Origin: CAZUDI01 sp964618975
Lineage (GTDB): Bacteria > Desulfobacterota > Desulfomonilia > UBA1062
Assembly (NCBI GenBank): GCA_964618975.1
Contig: CAZUDI010000004.1
Span: forward strand, 62,001 to 126,000
DNA: 64,000 nucleotides
Reading direction: 5' to 3'
Positions 44,639-52,874 of the stretch are shown piece by piece. A program made the translations under genes and the position numbers. The notes beneath the pieces are model-generated. The model ran no database searches. It saw only the letters and a program-made list of their open reading frames with translations, and was not told the origin of the DNA. Positions within the stretch are counted from its first letter, which is position 1, and every line of letters begins with the position of its first letter.

Positions 44639-44652
44639 CGGGAGGGGGAAGC

Positions 44653-45051
44653 ATGATTAAGCGACTGGAGGTCAAGACGACGGCGCCGCAACAACTGATA
44701 GACATCAGCTCTCAGGTGAAGGCCGCGGTGCGGTTGGAAAAGATGTGGTCCGGCCTGATCGTTGTATATGTACCACACACCACCTGCGGGATAACCATCA
44801 ATGAAAATGCCGATCCGGATGTGCGTGAGGACATCATCGATGCCCTGGAAGGGATCGTCCCCTCGAGTGCGACCTATCGCCATGCCGAAGGCAATGCCCA
44901 CGCGCACATCAAGGCCTCCCTCACGGGTTCGAGTGTCAGTGTCTTCGTCGAGAGCTCGACGCTGGTGCTGGGGACCTGGCAAGGGATTTATCTGGCGGAG
45001 TTCGACGGCCCCAGGCAGCGCTCCCTCCTGATAAAGATGCTGCCGGACTGA
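44653..45051 (+). CDS. YjbQ family protein (secondary thiamine-phosphate synthase enzyme)
   Basis: This 132-residue protein of the UPF0047/YjbQ family has the conserved VPHTTCGITINENADPDVREDI (in parts: HTTCGITINENAD, DVREDI), HAEGNAHAHIKASL and GTWQGIYLAEFDGPR motifs. A weak thiamine-phosphate synthase activity has been reported for the E. coli member; the physiological role is unclear. ATG 44653 is preferred to 44635 for GGAGGGGG four to six bases upstream. A bulged hairpin (45059-45081) lies after the stop. Confidence 0.88.
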   Translation: MIKRLEVKTTAPQQLIDISSQVKAAVRLEKMWSGLIVVYVPHTTCGITINENADPDVREDIIDALEGIVPSSATYRHAEGNAHAHIKASLTGSSVSVFVESSTLVLGTWQGIYLAEFDGPRQRSLLIKMLPD

Positions 45052-45109
45052 AGAAAAAGACCTTTCCTCTGAAGGAAGGTCCGGCACCAGAAGAGGGGCC
45101 AAAGACTAG

Positions 45110-45139
45110 TTGACAAACCCCAAGTCCATATTCTATTAG
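45110..45139 (+). promoter_or_regulatory. Promoter of tRNA-Gly
   Basis: TTGACA (45110-45115) and TATTAG (45134-45139) are 18 bases apart, and the predicted start is a few bases before the tRNA. This is the best -35 match in the region. Confidence 0.65.
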
Positions 45140-45149
45140 GTGTAGGCGT

Positions 45150-45225
45150 GCGGGCATAACTCAGTTGGTAGAGTGTCAGCTTCCCAAGCTGAATGTCGCG
45201 GGTTCGAGCCCCGTTGCCCGCTCCA
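45150..45225 (+). tRNA. tRNA-Gly, anticodon CCC
   Basis: The 76-base sequence folds as a cloverleaf: acceptor arms GCGGGCA and TGCCCGC, D-arm with AGTTGGTA, anticodon stem TCAGC/GCTGA around loop TTCCCAA (anticodon CCC, reading GGG), and T-arm with GGTTCGAGCC. The 3' CCA is encoded. It matches bacterial glycine tRNAs in the acceptor and T-stem. Confidence 0.95.
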
Positions 45226-45261
45226 CTTAAGGGAGTGAATACGGAACGTGGGAGGGGAGAA

Positions 45262-45285
45262 AAGTGGGCGTTAGCCCACTTTTTT
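45262..45285 (+). terminator. Intrinsic terminator or attenuator between tRNA-Gly and rimP
   Basis: AAGTGGGC-GTTA-GCCCACTT is a perfect 8-bp stem with a tetraloop, followed by a T-tract (45280-45285). It ends eight bases before the rimP ATG at 45293, leaving no room for a promoter in between. It either terminates the tRNA transcript or attenuates the nusA-infB operon. Confidence 0.9.
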
Positions 45286-45292
45286 GTTTCAT

Positions 45293-45733
45293 ATGCGTGA
45301 GAGAGAACTCACAGATACGGTGCGAGATCTCGTGAGGCCGGAGATCGCCATGATGGGGCTGGATCTGATCGAGCTCAGCTTCGACGGCGGGGTTCTGCGC
45401 ATCACCATCGACAAGCCGGGCGGGGTGAGTATGGAGGACTGTGTGGCGGTGAACCGGCGTGTGGGGCTACTGCTGGATGCCGAAGACCCCATTCCGGGTT
45501 CATATCGGCTGGAGGTTTCGTCGCCGGGACTGACGCGTCGCCTGAAGACCGCCGAGGAGTTTGCTCATTTTAGCGGGAGGTGGATCAAGATTCGTTGCTC
45601 GGATCGCTTCTACCGTGGTATTCTTGCGGGGATTGAGGGGGAGGACGTAATCGTGAACATCGAGGGCTCAGAGGTGCGTATACCACTACAAGCGATAGTG
45701 AAGGCAAATCTCGACTTCGAATTTAGGGAGTAG
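45293..45733 (+). CDS. rimP: Ribosome maturation factor RimP
   Basis: RimP assists 30S assembly. The 146-residue protein has the N-terminal alpha/beta domain (DLIELSFDGGVLRITIDKPGGVSMEDC, in parts: VLRITIDKPGGV) with YRLEVSSPGLTRRLKTAEEF, and the C-terminal SH3-like barrel. ATG 45293 is used; TTG 45284 lies in the terminator T-tract. Neither has a clear ribosome binding site, as the hairpin occupies that space. It leads rimP-nusA-ylxR-infB. Confidence 0.93.
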   Translation: MRERELTDTVRDLVRPEIAMMGLDLIELSFDGGVLRITIDKPGGVSMEDCVAVNRRVGLLLDAEDPIPGSYRLEVSSPGLTRRLKTAEEFAHFSGRWIKIRCSDRFYRGILAGIEGEDVIVNIEGSEVRIPLQAIVKANLDFEFRE

Positions 45734-45735
45734 GT

Positions 45736-46974
45736 ATGGTTTTACATCTGTCTAAAGTGATAGAGATGATTGTCAAGGAAAAGGGCCTTCGCGAAGAGGA
45801 TCTCGTTGCTGTGGTCGAGGCCGCGGTCGTGAGCGCGGCGAGAAAGGTGTACGGTGATTACGACAACATCGAGGCCCAGTACAACCCCGAACTCGATGAG
45901 ATCGAGGTGTTTCAGTTCAAGGTGGTCTCTGAGACGATCGAGGATGCCAATTTGCAGATCAGCCGACAGGAGGCACACAAGCTCGACCCCAGCTGTGAGA
46001 TCGGCGATGAGCTAGGGGAAAAGCTCGACGCCTCGCGTCTGGGCAGGATTGCCGCCCAGAGCGCCAAACAGGTGATCGTCCAGAAGGTCAAGGAGGCCGA
46101 GCGGGATGCGGTGTTTCAGGAATTTATCGACCGCAAGGGCGAGATCGTTTCGGGCTTCGTGCACCGCTTTGATCGCCGTGACGTCATCGTCAATCTGGGC
46201 AAGGCCGAGGCGATCCTCAAGGAAAAGGAGCAGATCCCCGGCGAGAATTTCCGGCGTGGTGACCGTATTCAGGCCTATATTTTTGATGTTACGCGCTCGC
46301 TGCGCAACCCGCAGATCGAGCTCTCACGAACCCATCCAAAATTCGTAGTCAAGCTTTATGAGATGGAGGTTCCCGAGGTCACCGAGGGCATCGTCGAGAT
46401 CGTGACCGTGGCGCGGGAGCCAGGGATCAGGGCCAAGATCGCCGTCAGGTCACACGATCCCAAGGTGGATCCGGTGGGGACCTGCGTGGGGGTCAAGGGT
46501 GCTCGCGTGCAGAACATCATCCAGGAGCTCAGGGGAGAACGCCAGGACATCGTGGTGTGGTCGGAGGATCCGGTGCGCTTTGTGTGCAACGCCCTCAGCC
46601 CTGCGCGCGTTTCGAAGGTGATCGTGGACAAGTCGCTCCGCAGTATGGATGTGGTGGTGGACAACGATCAGCTGAGTCTGGCCATCGGCCGGCGGGGACA
46701 GAACGTGAGGTTGGTGGCCAAGCTCACGGGGTGGAAGATCGACGTGCGCTCCGAGGGGACCGAGGAGGTGATCTCGTCCGAGGCCGAAAGGCGCTTCGCC
46801 GCCATCGACGGGGTCGATGCGGAACTCGAAGAGGCCCTGGTGGAAGGGGGGTACAAGTCCCTGGAGGATCTGGCCCAGGCCAAGACGGAAGATCTGATAG
46901 AATTCGAAGGGATCGATGAGGAGCAGGCTCAGCATATCATTGACAAGGCAACGGCGGGAGTGAATGAGAAGTAG
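45736..46974 (+). CDS. nusA: Transcription termination/antitermination factor NusA
   Basis: NusA binds RNA polymerase and modulates pausing and hairpin termination. The 412-residue protein has the N-terminal polymerase-binding domain (residues 1-125), S1 domain (about 130-200), two KH domains (KVDPVGTCVGVKGARVQNI and the LAIGRRGQNVRLV motif) and a helix-hairpin-helix end (AAIDGVDAELEEALVEGGY). One C-terminal acidic repeat is present, shorter than the E. coli protein. GGGAG precedes the ATG. Confidence 0.96.
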   Translation: MVLHLSKVIEMIVKEKGLREEDLVAVVEAAVVSAARKVYGDYDNIEAQYNPELDEIEVFQFKVVSETIEDANLQISRQEAHKLDPSCEIGDELGEKLDASRLGRIAAQSAKQVIVQKVKEAERDAVFQEFIDRKGEIVSGFVHRFDRRDVIVNLGKAEAILKEKEQIPGENFRRGDRIQAYIFDVTRSLRNPQIELSRTHPKFVVKLYEMEVPEVTEGIVEIVTVAREPGIRAKIAVRSHDPKVDPVGTCVGVKGARVQNIIQELRGERQDIVVWSEDPVRFVCNALSPARVSKVIVDKSLRSMDVVVDNDQLSLAIGRRGQNVRLVAKLTGWKIDVRSEGTEEVISSEAERRFAAIDGVDAELEEALVEGGYKSLEDLAQAKTEDLIEFEGIDEEQAQHIIDKATAGVNEK

Positions 46975-47515
46975 CAGCGGACCTCGACGGCAATGCATCG
47001 GATGCAGGCGAGTGTTCCCCAAAGGGGAGCTGCTGCGCATGGTGAAAGGGAGTCACGGCACGGTGATCTTCGATGTAAGGTATACCCAGCAGGGCCGGGG
47101 TTTCTATCTCTGTCCGGACAAGGGCTGTGTGCAGAAGGCCTCCAAGGGAAGCAGGCTCAGGCCGTGCATGTCGTCCAAGGGCGATGAAGCCGCCTTTGTG
47201 GGCCGGATAAATACGGCCTTGTCGGAGGCAGTTACCGCCTCCCTCAAGCAGTATGCCCGCATGGGATGCTTCAAGGAATGGGACGGCCTTGAGAGAGAGG
47301 ATCTCGTCCTCGTTCCGGAGGGGCTTCCCGAAGGGGAGAAGGCCTTCCTGCAGGCTGAGGCACGCGGGAAGGGTGCCCGGGTGTTCCTCCTTCCCACAGC
47401 GCTCATTGCACGCTCTTCACAATGTGTTATCGCGCATGCGGTGCCAGGCAAGGCTGCGTTTGTGAGGAATGTGAGGTTCATAGAAAGGCTGTCTGGTAAG
47501 GGGCTTGACATATGA
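46964..47515 (+). CDS. YlxR-domain RNA-binding protein with C-terminal extension
   Basis: The first 85 residues are a YlxR/DUF448 domain (RQCIGCRRVFPKGELLRMV, GRGFYLCPDKGCVQKASKG). The last 95 or so residues do not match YlxR; they may be a diverged L7Ae-like domain of the kind encoded separately by ylxQ in Bacillus and fused in some proteobacteria, but I cannot confirm it. It overlaps nusA by 11 bases and infB by four, so it is embedded in the operon. YlxR has been linked to RNase P and transcription regulation in other bacteria. Confidence 0.82.
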   Translation: MRSSSGPRRQCIGCRRVFPKGELLRMVKGSHGTVIFDVRYTQQGRGFYLCPDKGCVQKASKGSRLRPCMSSKGDEAAFVGRINTALSEAVTASLKQYARMGCFKEWDGLEREDLVLVPEGLPEGEKAFLQAEARGKGARVFLLPTALIARSSQCVIAHAVPGKAAFVRNVRFIERLSGKGLDI

Positions 47516-50085
47516 AAAAGATGCGGGTGTTTGAATTAGCAAAAAAACTAGCCATAGACTCCAAGGAACTCCTGAAGATCGCCAAGGATCTTGCCATCTC
47601 CGTTGAGAACAACATGAGCATGCTCGATATTCATGACATCGAGCGCATTCGGAAACGGGTATCCAAAGAGGCGCAGGAGCAGGAGGAGTCCAAACCGGAA
47701 GAGGCCTTTGTGGAAGAACGCGTGAGCTCCAAGGTTATCCGCCGCAGGGCACGCGTGAAAACCGAAGCCGAGGAGCCGGTGCCACCCGCGGATATCCAGG
47801 AACAGACCGCCGCCGAAGACGCGCAACCGGAGCTCATATCCGAGGCCCGGGAGGCCGCGCCGACACCCGTACCGCAGGAATCCGGTGCCGAGGAGATACT
47901 GCAGGAAAGGCCCCGGGAAGAGGCGGCACCGGAGGAGATCCCGCTCGAAGAGCCCCTGGCCGAAGAGGCGCCGGCAGAGCCTTTGAGCCAGAAGCCGGAA
48001 GAGAAAGTCGAGATCGGCCCTGAGGTACCCGTCGAGGCCCCCGCGGACGAGACGAAGAAGGCCGAGACCGAAAAGGCCGAGGCAGAGGATAAGGCCAAAA
48101 AGAAGGAAAAGAAGAAGGGCAAGAAGACCAAGGAAGAGGAACCGGTCGTGGAGCCTACGGCCGAACGGGCGCGGGCCGCGAAGAAGGCGCCGGTCAAGGG
48201 CAAGGAAAAGCAGGTCTATACCCAGGCGGAACTCTATGGGGAAGGCCGGCACGCCTTTGGCAAGAAGGGGAAGCGCGGCCGCGAGCGCAAGGTGGCACTG
48301 GCACCGCAGAGCAGGAAGAAAAAGATCAAGATCGAGCGCACCGTCAAGGTCGCCAATCTGGCCCAGGAGATGGGACTCAAGGCCGCTGCGGTCATCAAGG
48401 TGCTCATGGATCTGGGGATCATGGCCACTGTCAATCAGTATATCAGTGCGGAAGAGGCCCTGGTGGTGGCCACCGAGCTCGGCTTCGAGGTGGAGGAGAT
48501 CAGGGACGAGATCCGGGATGATTATCTTTCCGCCCCGAGCTTTGATCCGGCCGACCTGAGTCCCCGCCCGCCCGTGGTCACGGTCATGGGACACGTTGAT
48601 CACGGCAAGACCTCGCTTCTGGACGCCATCCGCAAGGAGAACGTCACCGACAGTGAATTCGGTGGCATCACCCAGCACATTGGTGCCTATCAGGCCATCT
48701 GCAAGGGCAAGCCGATCACCTTCATCGATACCCCCGGACACGAGGCCTTCACCTCCATGCGTGCTCGCGGGGCACAGGTCACGGACTTCGTGATCCTCGT
48801 GGTCGCGGCCGATGACGGCGTCATGGAGCAGACCAAGGAGGCCATCAACCATTCCAAGGCGGCCGAGATCCCGATTCTCGTGGCGATCAACAAGATCGAC
48901 AAGGCCAATGCCAATCCCCAGCGGGTCAAGGAGCAGCTGACCGAGTTCGGCCTTGTTCCAGAGGAATGGGGAGGAGAGACCATCTTCGTGGAGGTCTCGG
49001 CCAAGCAGCATCTCGGGATCGAGGATTTACTGGAGATGATCCTGCTACAGGCCGAGATCCTCGATATCAAGGCGGCACACGGCGGAGGGGCCCGCGGGGT
49101 CATCCTGGAATCCAAGCTCGACAAGAATCGGGGCCCCATGTGCACCCTGCTCGTCCAGCATGGAACCCTCAAGCGTGGTGATGTGTTCGTGATCGGAAAC
49201 AGGTGGGGCAAGGCCCGGGCCATGTTCGACTTCCGCGGCAAGACCCTGGACGCCGCCCTTCCGGGCACACCCGTGGAACTGCTCGGTCTGAGCGATACGC
49301 CCTCGGCCGGCGATACCTTTTTTGTGGTCCCCAGCGAAAAGAAGGCCAAGGAGATCACGGCCTATCTTTCAGACACCGAGGATCAGGCGCGCATCCAGGG
49401 GGCCCAGCCCAAGACGCAGGTTACCCTGGAGGATCTCTACAGCCAGGTCAGGGAAGGCAGCCTCAAGGAGCTGAATCTGGTCATTAAGGGCGATGTGCAC
49501 GGCACGGTGGAGGCGATCGTGGGCTCGCTCGAGGGGATCAACACCGGAGAGGAGCTGCGTATCAACGTGATCCATTCCGCCGTTGGCGGGATCACCGAAA
49601 ACGACATCCTGCTGGCATCGACCTCCAAGGCGATTGTCATCGGATTCAACATCCGCCCCGAACCGACGGCCCGGGATCTGGCCAAGAAATATCATGTGGA
49701 GATCAAACTCTACACCATCATTTATGACCTGATCGAGGATATCAAACAGGCCCTCAAGGGAATGCTCGAACCGGTATATGAGGAAGTCGTGCAGGGTCGG
49801 GCCGAGGTCAGGGATATCTTCAAGGTTCCCAAGATCGGTGTCATTGCCGGCTGTATGGTGACCGACGGGAAGATGATGCGCGGGGCGCATGTCCGTCTGA
49901 TCAGAGACAATGTTGTGGTGCACAATGGAACGGTTGATTCGCTGAAAAGGTTCAAGGATGATGCCCGGGAGGTGGCCTCGGGATATGAGTGTGGTATCGG
50001 CCTGGGGAGCTTCAACGACATCAAGGTGGGCGATGTCATCGAGTCGTATGTGCAGGAGGAGCGGGAGAGAGAGACGACGTGGTGA
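47512..50085 (+). CDS. infB: Translation initiation factor IF-2
   Basis: IF-2 is the GTPase that places fMet-tRNA on the 30S subunit and joins the subunits. The 857-residue protein has an N-terminal IF2N domain (RVFELAKKLAIDSKELL), a long Glu/Ala/Pro/Lys-rich linker (about residues 45-240), a second IF2N (VKVANLAQEMGLKAAAVIKVL) and the G domain with GHVDHGKTS (near 360), DTPGHEAF and NKID, then domains II to IV. The linker has long tracts of lysine (KKKEKKKGKKTK). It overlaps ylxR and the next gene. Confidence 0.97.
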   Translation: MKKMRVFELAKKLAIDSKELLKIAKDLAISVENNMSMLDIHDIERIRKRVSKEAQEQEESKPEEAFVEERVSSKVIRRRARVKTEAEEPVPPADIQEQTAAEDAQPELISEAREAAPTPVPQESGAEEILQERPREEAAPEEIPLEEPLAEEAPAEPLSQKPEEKVEIGPEVPVEAPADETKKAETEKAEAEDKAKKKEKKKGKKTKEEEPVVEPTAERARAAKKAPVKGKEKQVYTQAELYGEGRHAFGKKGKRGRERKVALAPQSRKKKIKIERTVKVANLAQEMGLKAAAVIKVLMDLGIMATVNQYISAEEALVVATELGFEVEEIRDEIRDDYLSAPSFDPADLSPRPPVVTVMGHVDHGKTSLLDAIRKENVTDSEFGGITQHIGAYQAICKGKPITFIDTPGHEAFTSMRARGAQVTDFVILVVAADDGVMEQTKEAINHSKAAEIPILVAINKIDKANANPQRVKEQLTEFGLVPEEWGGETIFVEVSAKQHLGIEDLLEMILLQAEILDIKAAHGGGARGVILESKLDKNRGPMCTLLVQHGTLKRGDVFVIGNRWGKARAMFDFRGKTLDAALPGTPVELLGLSDTPSAGDTFFVVPSEKKAKEITAYLSDTEDQARIQGAQPKTQVTLEDLYSQVREGSLKELNLVIKGDVHGTVEAIVGSLEGINTGEELRINVIHSAVGGITENDILLASTSKAIVIGFNIRPEPTARDLAKKYHVEIKLYTIIYDLIEDIKQALKGMLEPVYEEVVQGRAEVRDIFKVPKIGVIAGCMVTDGKMMRGAHVRLIRDNVVVHNGTVDSLKRFKDDAREVASGYECGIGLGSFNDIKVGDVIESYVQEERERETTW

Positions 50086-50363
50086 TCGGGATTCTCAAGG
50101 TGCGGATGCGCATCATGGGCGCGATGTCGCTCAAGGAGAAACGCAAGACACTCAAGTCCCTCAAGGATCGGATGAAGAACATGAATATTTCCATCGCCGA
50201 GGTGGACGATCAGGATCTCTGGCAGGCCTCGACCCTAGGGCTCGCCGCCGTCAGCAACGAGGCCGCGCATATCAATGCCCTCCTGGACAAGGTCATGTAC
50301 TCCATCAATGCCCATGGTGATGTGGAGATTCTGGACAGTCATATCGAGATCATGCACGTATGA
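50082..50363 (+). CDS. DUF503 (YlxP) family protein
   Basis: This 93-residue DUF503 protein (MSLKEKRKTLKSLKDRM, then NISIAEVDDQDLWQASTLGLAAVSNE) is regularly found between infB and rbfA, as YlxP in Bacillus, and is presumed to help ribosome maturation. GTG 50082 overlaps the infB stop (GTGA); GTG 50079 is equally possible. Its stop overlaps the rbfA ATG. Confidence 0.86.
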   Translation: MIGILKVRMRIMGAMSLKEKRKTLKSLKDRMKNMNISIAEVDDQDLWQASTLGLAAVSNEAAHINALLDKVMYSINAHGDVEILDSHIEIMHV

Positions 50364-50722
50364 AACGGCTTACTATTCGTCAGGCACGCGTGGGGGACCT
50401 CCTCAAACAGACCATCGCGGAACTGATCCTGAGACGCGTCAAGGATCCGAGGGTGGAGGGGGTCATCATCACCGAGGTGGAGGTGAGCGTCGATCTCAAA
50501 CTGGCCCATGTCTATTTCTGCATCCATGATGCCGACAGGATCGCCGCGGCCCATGAAGGGCTTGAGCGCGCGGAAGGGTTTCTGCACCGCGAACTCCTGA
50601 AGACGCTGCGCATGAAGACGGTGCCGCGCCTCTCCTTCAGCTACGACCCCTCTTTCGATTACGGTTCACGCATCGACGAGATCCTGGACGGCATAGCACA
50701 TGATGAAGACCCGCATCGCTGA
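50360..50722 (+). CDS. rbfA: 30S ribosome-binding factor RbfA
   Basis: RbfA is a KH-fold protein that helps mature the 16S rRNA 5' end. The 120-residue protein has the family pattern VGDLLKQTIAELILRRVKDPRV and the C-terminal LSFSYDPSFDYGSRIDEIL. It overlaps the DUF503 gene by four bases and nrnA by 23. Confidence 0.94.
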   Translation: MKRLTIRQARVGDLLKQTIAELILRRVKDPRVEGVIITEVEVSVDLKLAHVYFCIHDADRIAAAHEGLERAEGFLHRELLKTLRMKTVPRLSFSYDPSFDYGSRIDEILDGIAHDEDPHR

Positions 50723-51632
50723 GATCATCAGACGCCATCGGCGCTTTGACATCATTTCGCACGAGGGCCCGGATGCGGATGCGGTGGGATCCAGCCGGGG
50801 ACTGGCCTTCGGCCTCCTGGCGTTGGGCAAGCAGGTGCGGCTGCTCTATCCGACACAGGTGCCCGCTTCCCTTGAACTGACCGCCGCGCCGCGGGGTGAT
50901 ATGCCAGGGGAGGCGGAGGTCACACTCCTGGTGGATGTTTCGGGCCGGTCCCTGCTGGGGGATCTCGTGCCTAAGGGCACTACCGTGGTGATCGATCACC
51001 ACAAGAGCAACGCCGGCTTCGGGGATGTATGGTGGGTCGAGCCAGGCATGTCGAGTGCCTCCGAAATGGTCTATGAGTTGCTCTCCGAGCTGGGCGCTCC
51101 TGTGGATGCGACCATCGCCACCAACCTCTATATGGGCATTTTCGGGGACACGGGCGGATTCATGCACGCCAACACCACCCCGCGGGTCTTTGCTATCGCA
51201 CATGAGCTGTGCCGTGCAGGTGCTGATCCCCATTTCATTGCCTACCGTATGAAGAAGTGTCGATCTCTGGGCTACTTTCAGCTCCTGAGCCTGGTCATGG
51301 AACGGCTCACCATCCAGGATCGGGTCTATGGGAGCTACTTGACGGAGCATGACATGATCCGTCTGGGTGCCCGCGCCGAGGACACCGCGGGGCTTGTCGA
51401 GGAGATGGCCTCGGTGGCGCATGCGGAGCTGAGCATCCTGCTCAAGGAACTGGATGCCGAGACCGTGCACTGTTCCATGCGCAGCAAGGACACGCGCGGG
51501 GCCCTGCTTACGGCACAGGCCTTCGGCGGGGGCGGGCACGACCGGGCGGCGGGTTTCGTCAGCCAGGGCCGGGTCAGGGACCTGATGATCGAGGTGATCG
51601 AGGAAGGAGTAAAGTGGGCGCACACGGCGTAG
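50700..51632 (+). CDS. nrnA: Bifunctional oligoribonuclease/PAP phosphatase NrnA-like DHH phosphoesterase
   Basis: NrnA degrades short RNA and 3'-phosphoadenosine 5'-phosphate using manganese. The 310-residue chain shows the DHH-family motifs HEGPDADAVGS, VDVSGR, and VVIDHHKS, and the DHHA1 signature GGGGHDRAAGF near the end. It lies between rbfA and truB with overlaps at both ends, a common order. It may supply the oligoribonuclease function where orn is missing, but orn cannot be checked here. Confidence 0.92.
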   Translation: MMKTRIAEIIRRHRRFDIISHEGPDADAVGSSRGLAFGLLALGKQVRLLYPTQVPASLELTAAPRGDMPGEAEVTLLVDVSGRSLLGDLVPKGTTVVIDHHKSNAGFGDVWWVEPGMSSASEMVYELLSELGAPVDATIATNLYMGIFGDTGGFMHANTTPRVFAIAHELCRAGADPHFIAYRMKKCRSLGYFQLLSLVMERLTIQDRVYGSYLTEHDMIRLGARAEDTAGLVEEMASVAHAELSILLKELDAETVHCSMRSKDTRGALLTAQAFGGGGHDRAAGFVSQGRVRDLMIEVIEEGVKWAHTA

Positions 51633-52516
51633 TATTGATCGACAAGCCGAAGGATATTACCTCGCGCCTGGCCGTTGATCAGGTGATGCGAATCCTGAGG
51701 GTCAAGCGGGCGGGCCACTTCGGATCCCTCGATCCGTTTGCCACCGGGCTTTTGAGCGTGGGGGTGGGACAGGGCACCAAGCTTTTGCCCTTTATGCAGG
51801 CCCACCAGAAGGAATACATCGCCGTGATCGGATTTGACAAGGCGACCGATACGGATGACCATACCGGGGTGCCACTCGAGCATTTTTCCCAGGTGCACCT
51901 CGATATGGAACAGGTGAACGCCTGGCTGAAGGAGCATACCGGCTGGATCAACCAGACCCCGCCGGATTATTGTGCCCAGAAGCACAACGGGACGCCGCTG
52001 TACCGGCTAAAAAGGGCGAACAAGGAGGTCAGTCCCCGACCCAAGCAGGTCCATATCGAGACTGCCAAGATCCTCAGAGAGGGGCCGGACTGGATCGAGG
52101 TGCAGATCGTCTGCTCCCGGGGCACCTATATCCGCTCCATCGCCAGGGATCTGGGGCGCGCTCTCGGTTATGGGGGCTACCTGCGCGAACTGAGGCGCCT
52201 CAAGAGCGAGGGGTTCTGCATCGAGGATGCCTTTTCCATCGACGCACTGCAAGAGGCGCTACAGCAAGGACAGAAGGTGGTCATCCCCCTGGCCGATGCC
52301 CTGAATATCCCCAAGGTGCGCCTGACGGCCCCCGGGGTCACGGGTGTGCTGGAGGGCAAGCCCGTGCAGGTCTCCTGGGTCAAAGATGAGCTGCGTCTTC
52401 CGGAAGGGGGTTATGTGGCGATGATCAATGAAAACGAGCAGCTGGTCTGTGTGGCCAGGCATCAGCCCCAGGGAGGAATCTGGGGTTTTATCGAGCGAGG
52501 CTTTCGGCCCTATTAG
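51614..52516 (+). CDS. truB: tRNA pseudouridine(55) synthase TruB
   Basis: TruB makes pseudouridine 55 in the tRNA T-loop. The 300-residue protein has the catalytic Asp in HFGSLDPFATGLL, a Ser in place of the usual Thr before Leu-Asp, and the SRGTYIRSIARDLGRALGYGGYLRELRR segment (quoted in parts: RGTYIRS, GYLRELRR), with a PUA-like C-terminus. GTG 51614 has AAGGAG upstream and overlaps nrnA by 19 bases. Confidence 0.94.
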   Translation: MGAHGVVLIDKPKDITSRLAVDQVMRILRVKRAGHFGSLDPFATGLLSVGVGQGTKLLPFMQAHQKEYIAVIGFDKATDTDDHTGVPLEHFSQVHLDMEQVNAWLKEHTGWINQTPPDYCAQKHNGTPLYRLKRANKEVSPRPKQVHIETAKILREGPDWIEVQIVCSRGTYIRSIARDLGRALGYGGYLRELRRLKSEGFCIEDAFSIDALQEALQQGQKVVIPLADALNIPKVRLTAPGVTGVLEGKPVQVSWVKDELRLPEGGYVAMINENEQLVCVARHQPQGGIWGFIERGFRPY

Positions 52517-52537
52517 CTATTTACAGCAGATTCAGTG

Positions 52538-52566
52538 TTGTGCTAGTGTGCCGTGCGTACTAAATT
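52538..52566 (+). promoter_or_regulatory. Putative promoter of rpsO-pnp
   Basis: TTGTGC (52538-52543) and TAAATT (52561-52566), 17 bases apart, lie 28 bases before the rpsO start, in the only gap within this gene series. Confidence 0.45.
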
Positions 52567-52594
52567 GGAGACAAGCAGGTTAGGAGGATTGAGC

Positions 52595-52864
52595 GTGGGT
52601 TTAAACGTAGAGGAAAAAAAAGAAATCATTGACAAGTTCAAGCAGCACGAGACGGATACCGGATCGCCCTTTGTTCAGGTGGCGCTCTTGACGAGACGCA
52701 TTAATGAACTCACGGAACACTTCAAAATTCACAAGAAGGACCACCATTCCCGCAGGGGCCTTCTGATGCTGGTGGGGCAGCGCAGACGACTGCTCAACTA
52801 TATCAAGTCGAATGACATTCAGAAGTATCGTGAACTCATCAAAGAATTGAATCTGCGGAAGTAA
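52595..52864 (+). CDS. rpsO: 30S ribosomal protein S15
   Basis: The 89-residue S15 binds the 16S rRNA central domain. GTG 52595 is chosen because it has AGGAGG seven bases upstream and gives exactly the canonical length; the open frame starts earlier at 52553. Conserved DTGSPFVQVALLTRRI and HHSRRGLLMLVGQRRRLLNYI (in parts: DTGSPFVQVAL, HHSRRGLL) are intact. It is followed ten bases later by pnp, a conserved pair. Confidence 0.96.
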   Translation: MGLNVEEKKEIIDKFKQHETDTGSPFVQVALLTRRINELTEHFKIHKKDHHSRRGLLMLVGQRRRLLNYIKSNDIQKYRELIKELNLRK

Positions 52865-52874
52865 GGTCTGATAT

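Noticed and set aside
45059..45081. Bulged hairpin after yjbQ as an intrinsic terminator
   Set aside because: No T-tract follows on the plus strand; the A-run precedes it, so it would work only in the direction that has no gene.
47548..49011. A Leu/Gly-rich 487-codon frame antisense to infB
   Set aside because: It arises from the Glu/Ala/Lys codon bias of the IF-2 linker read backwards.
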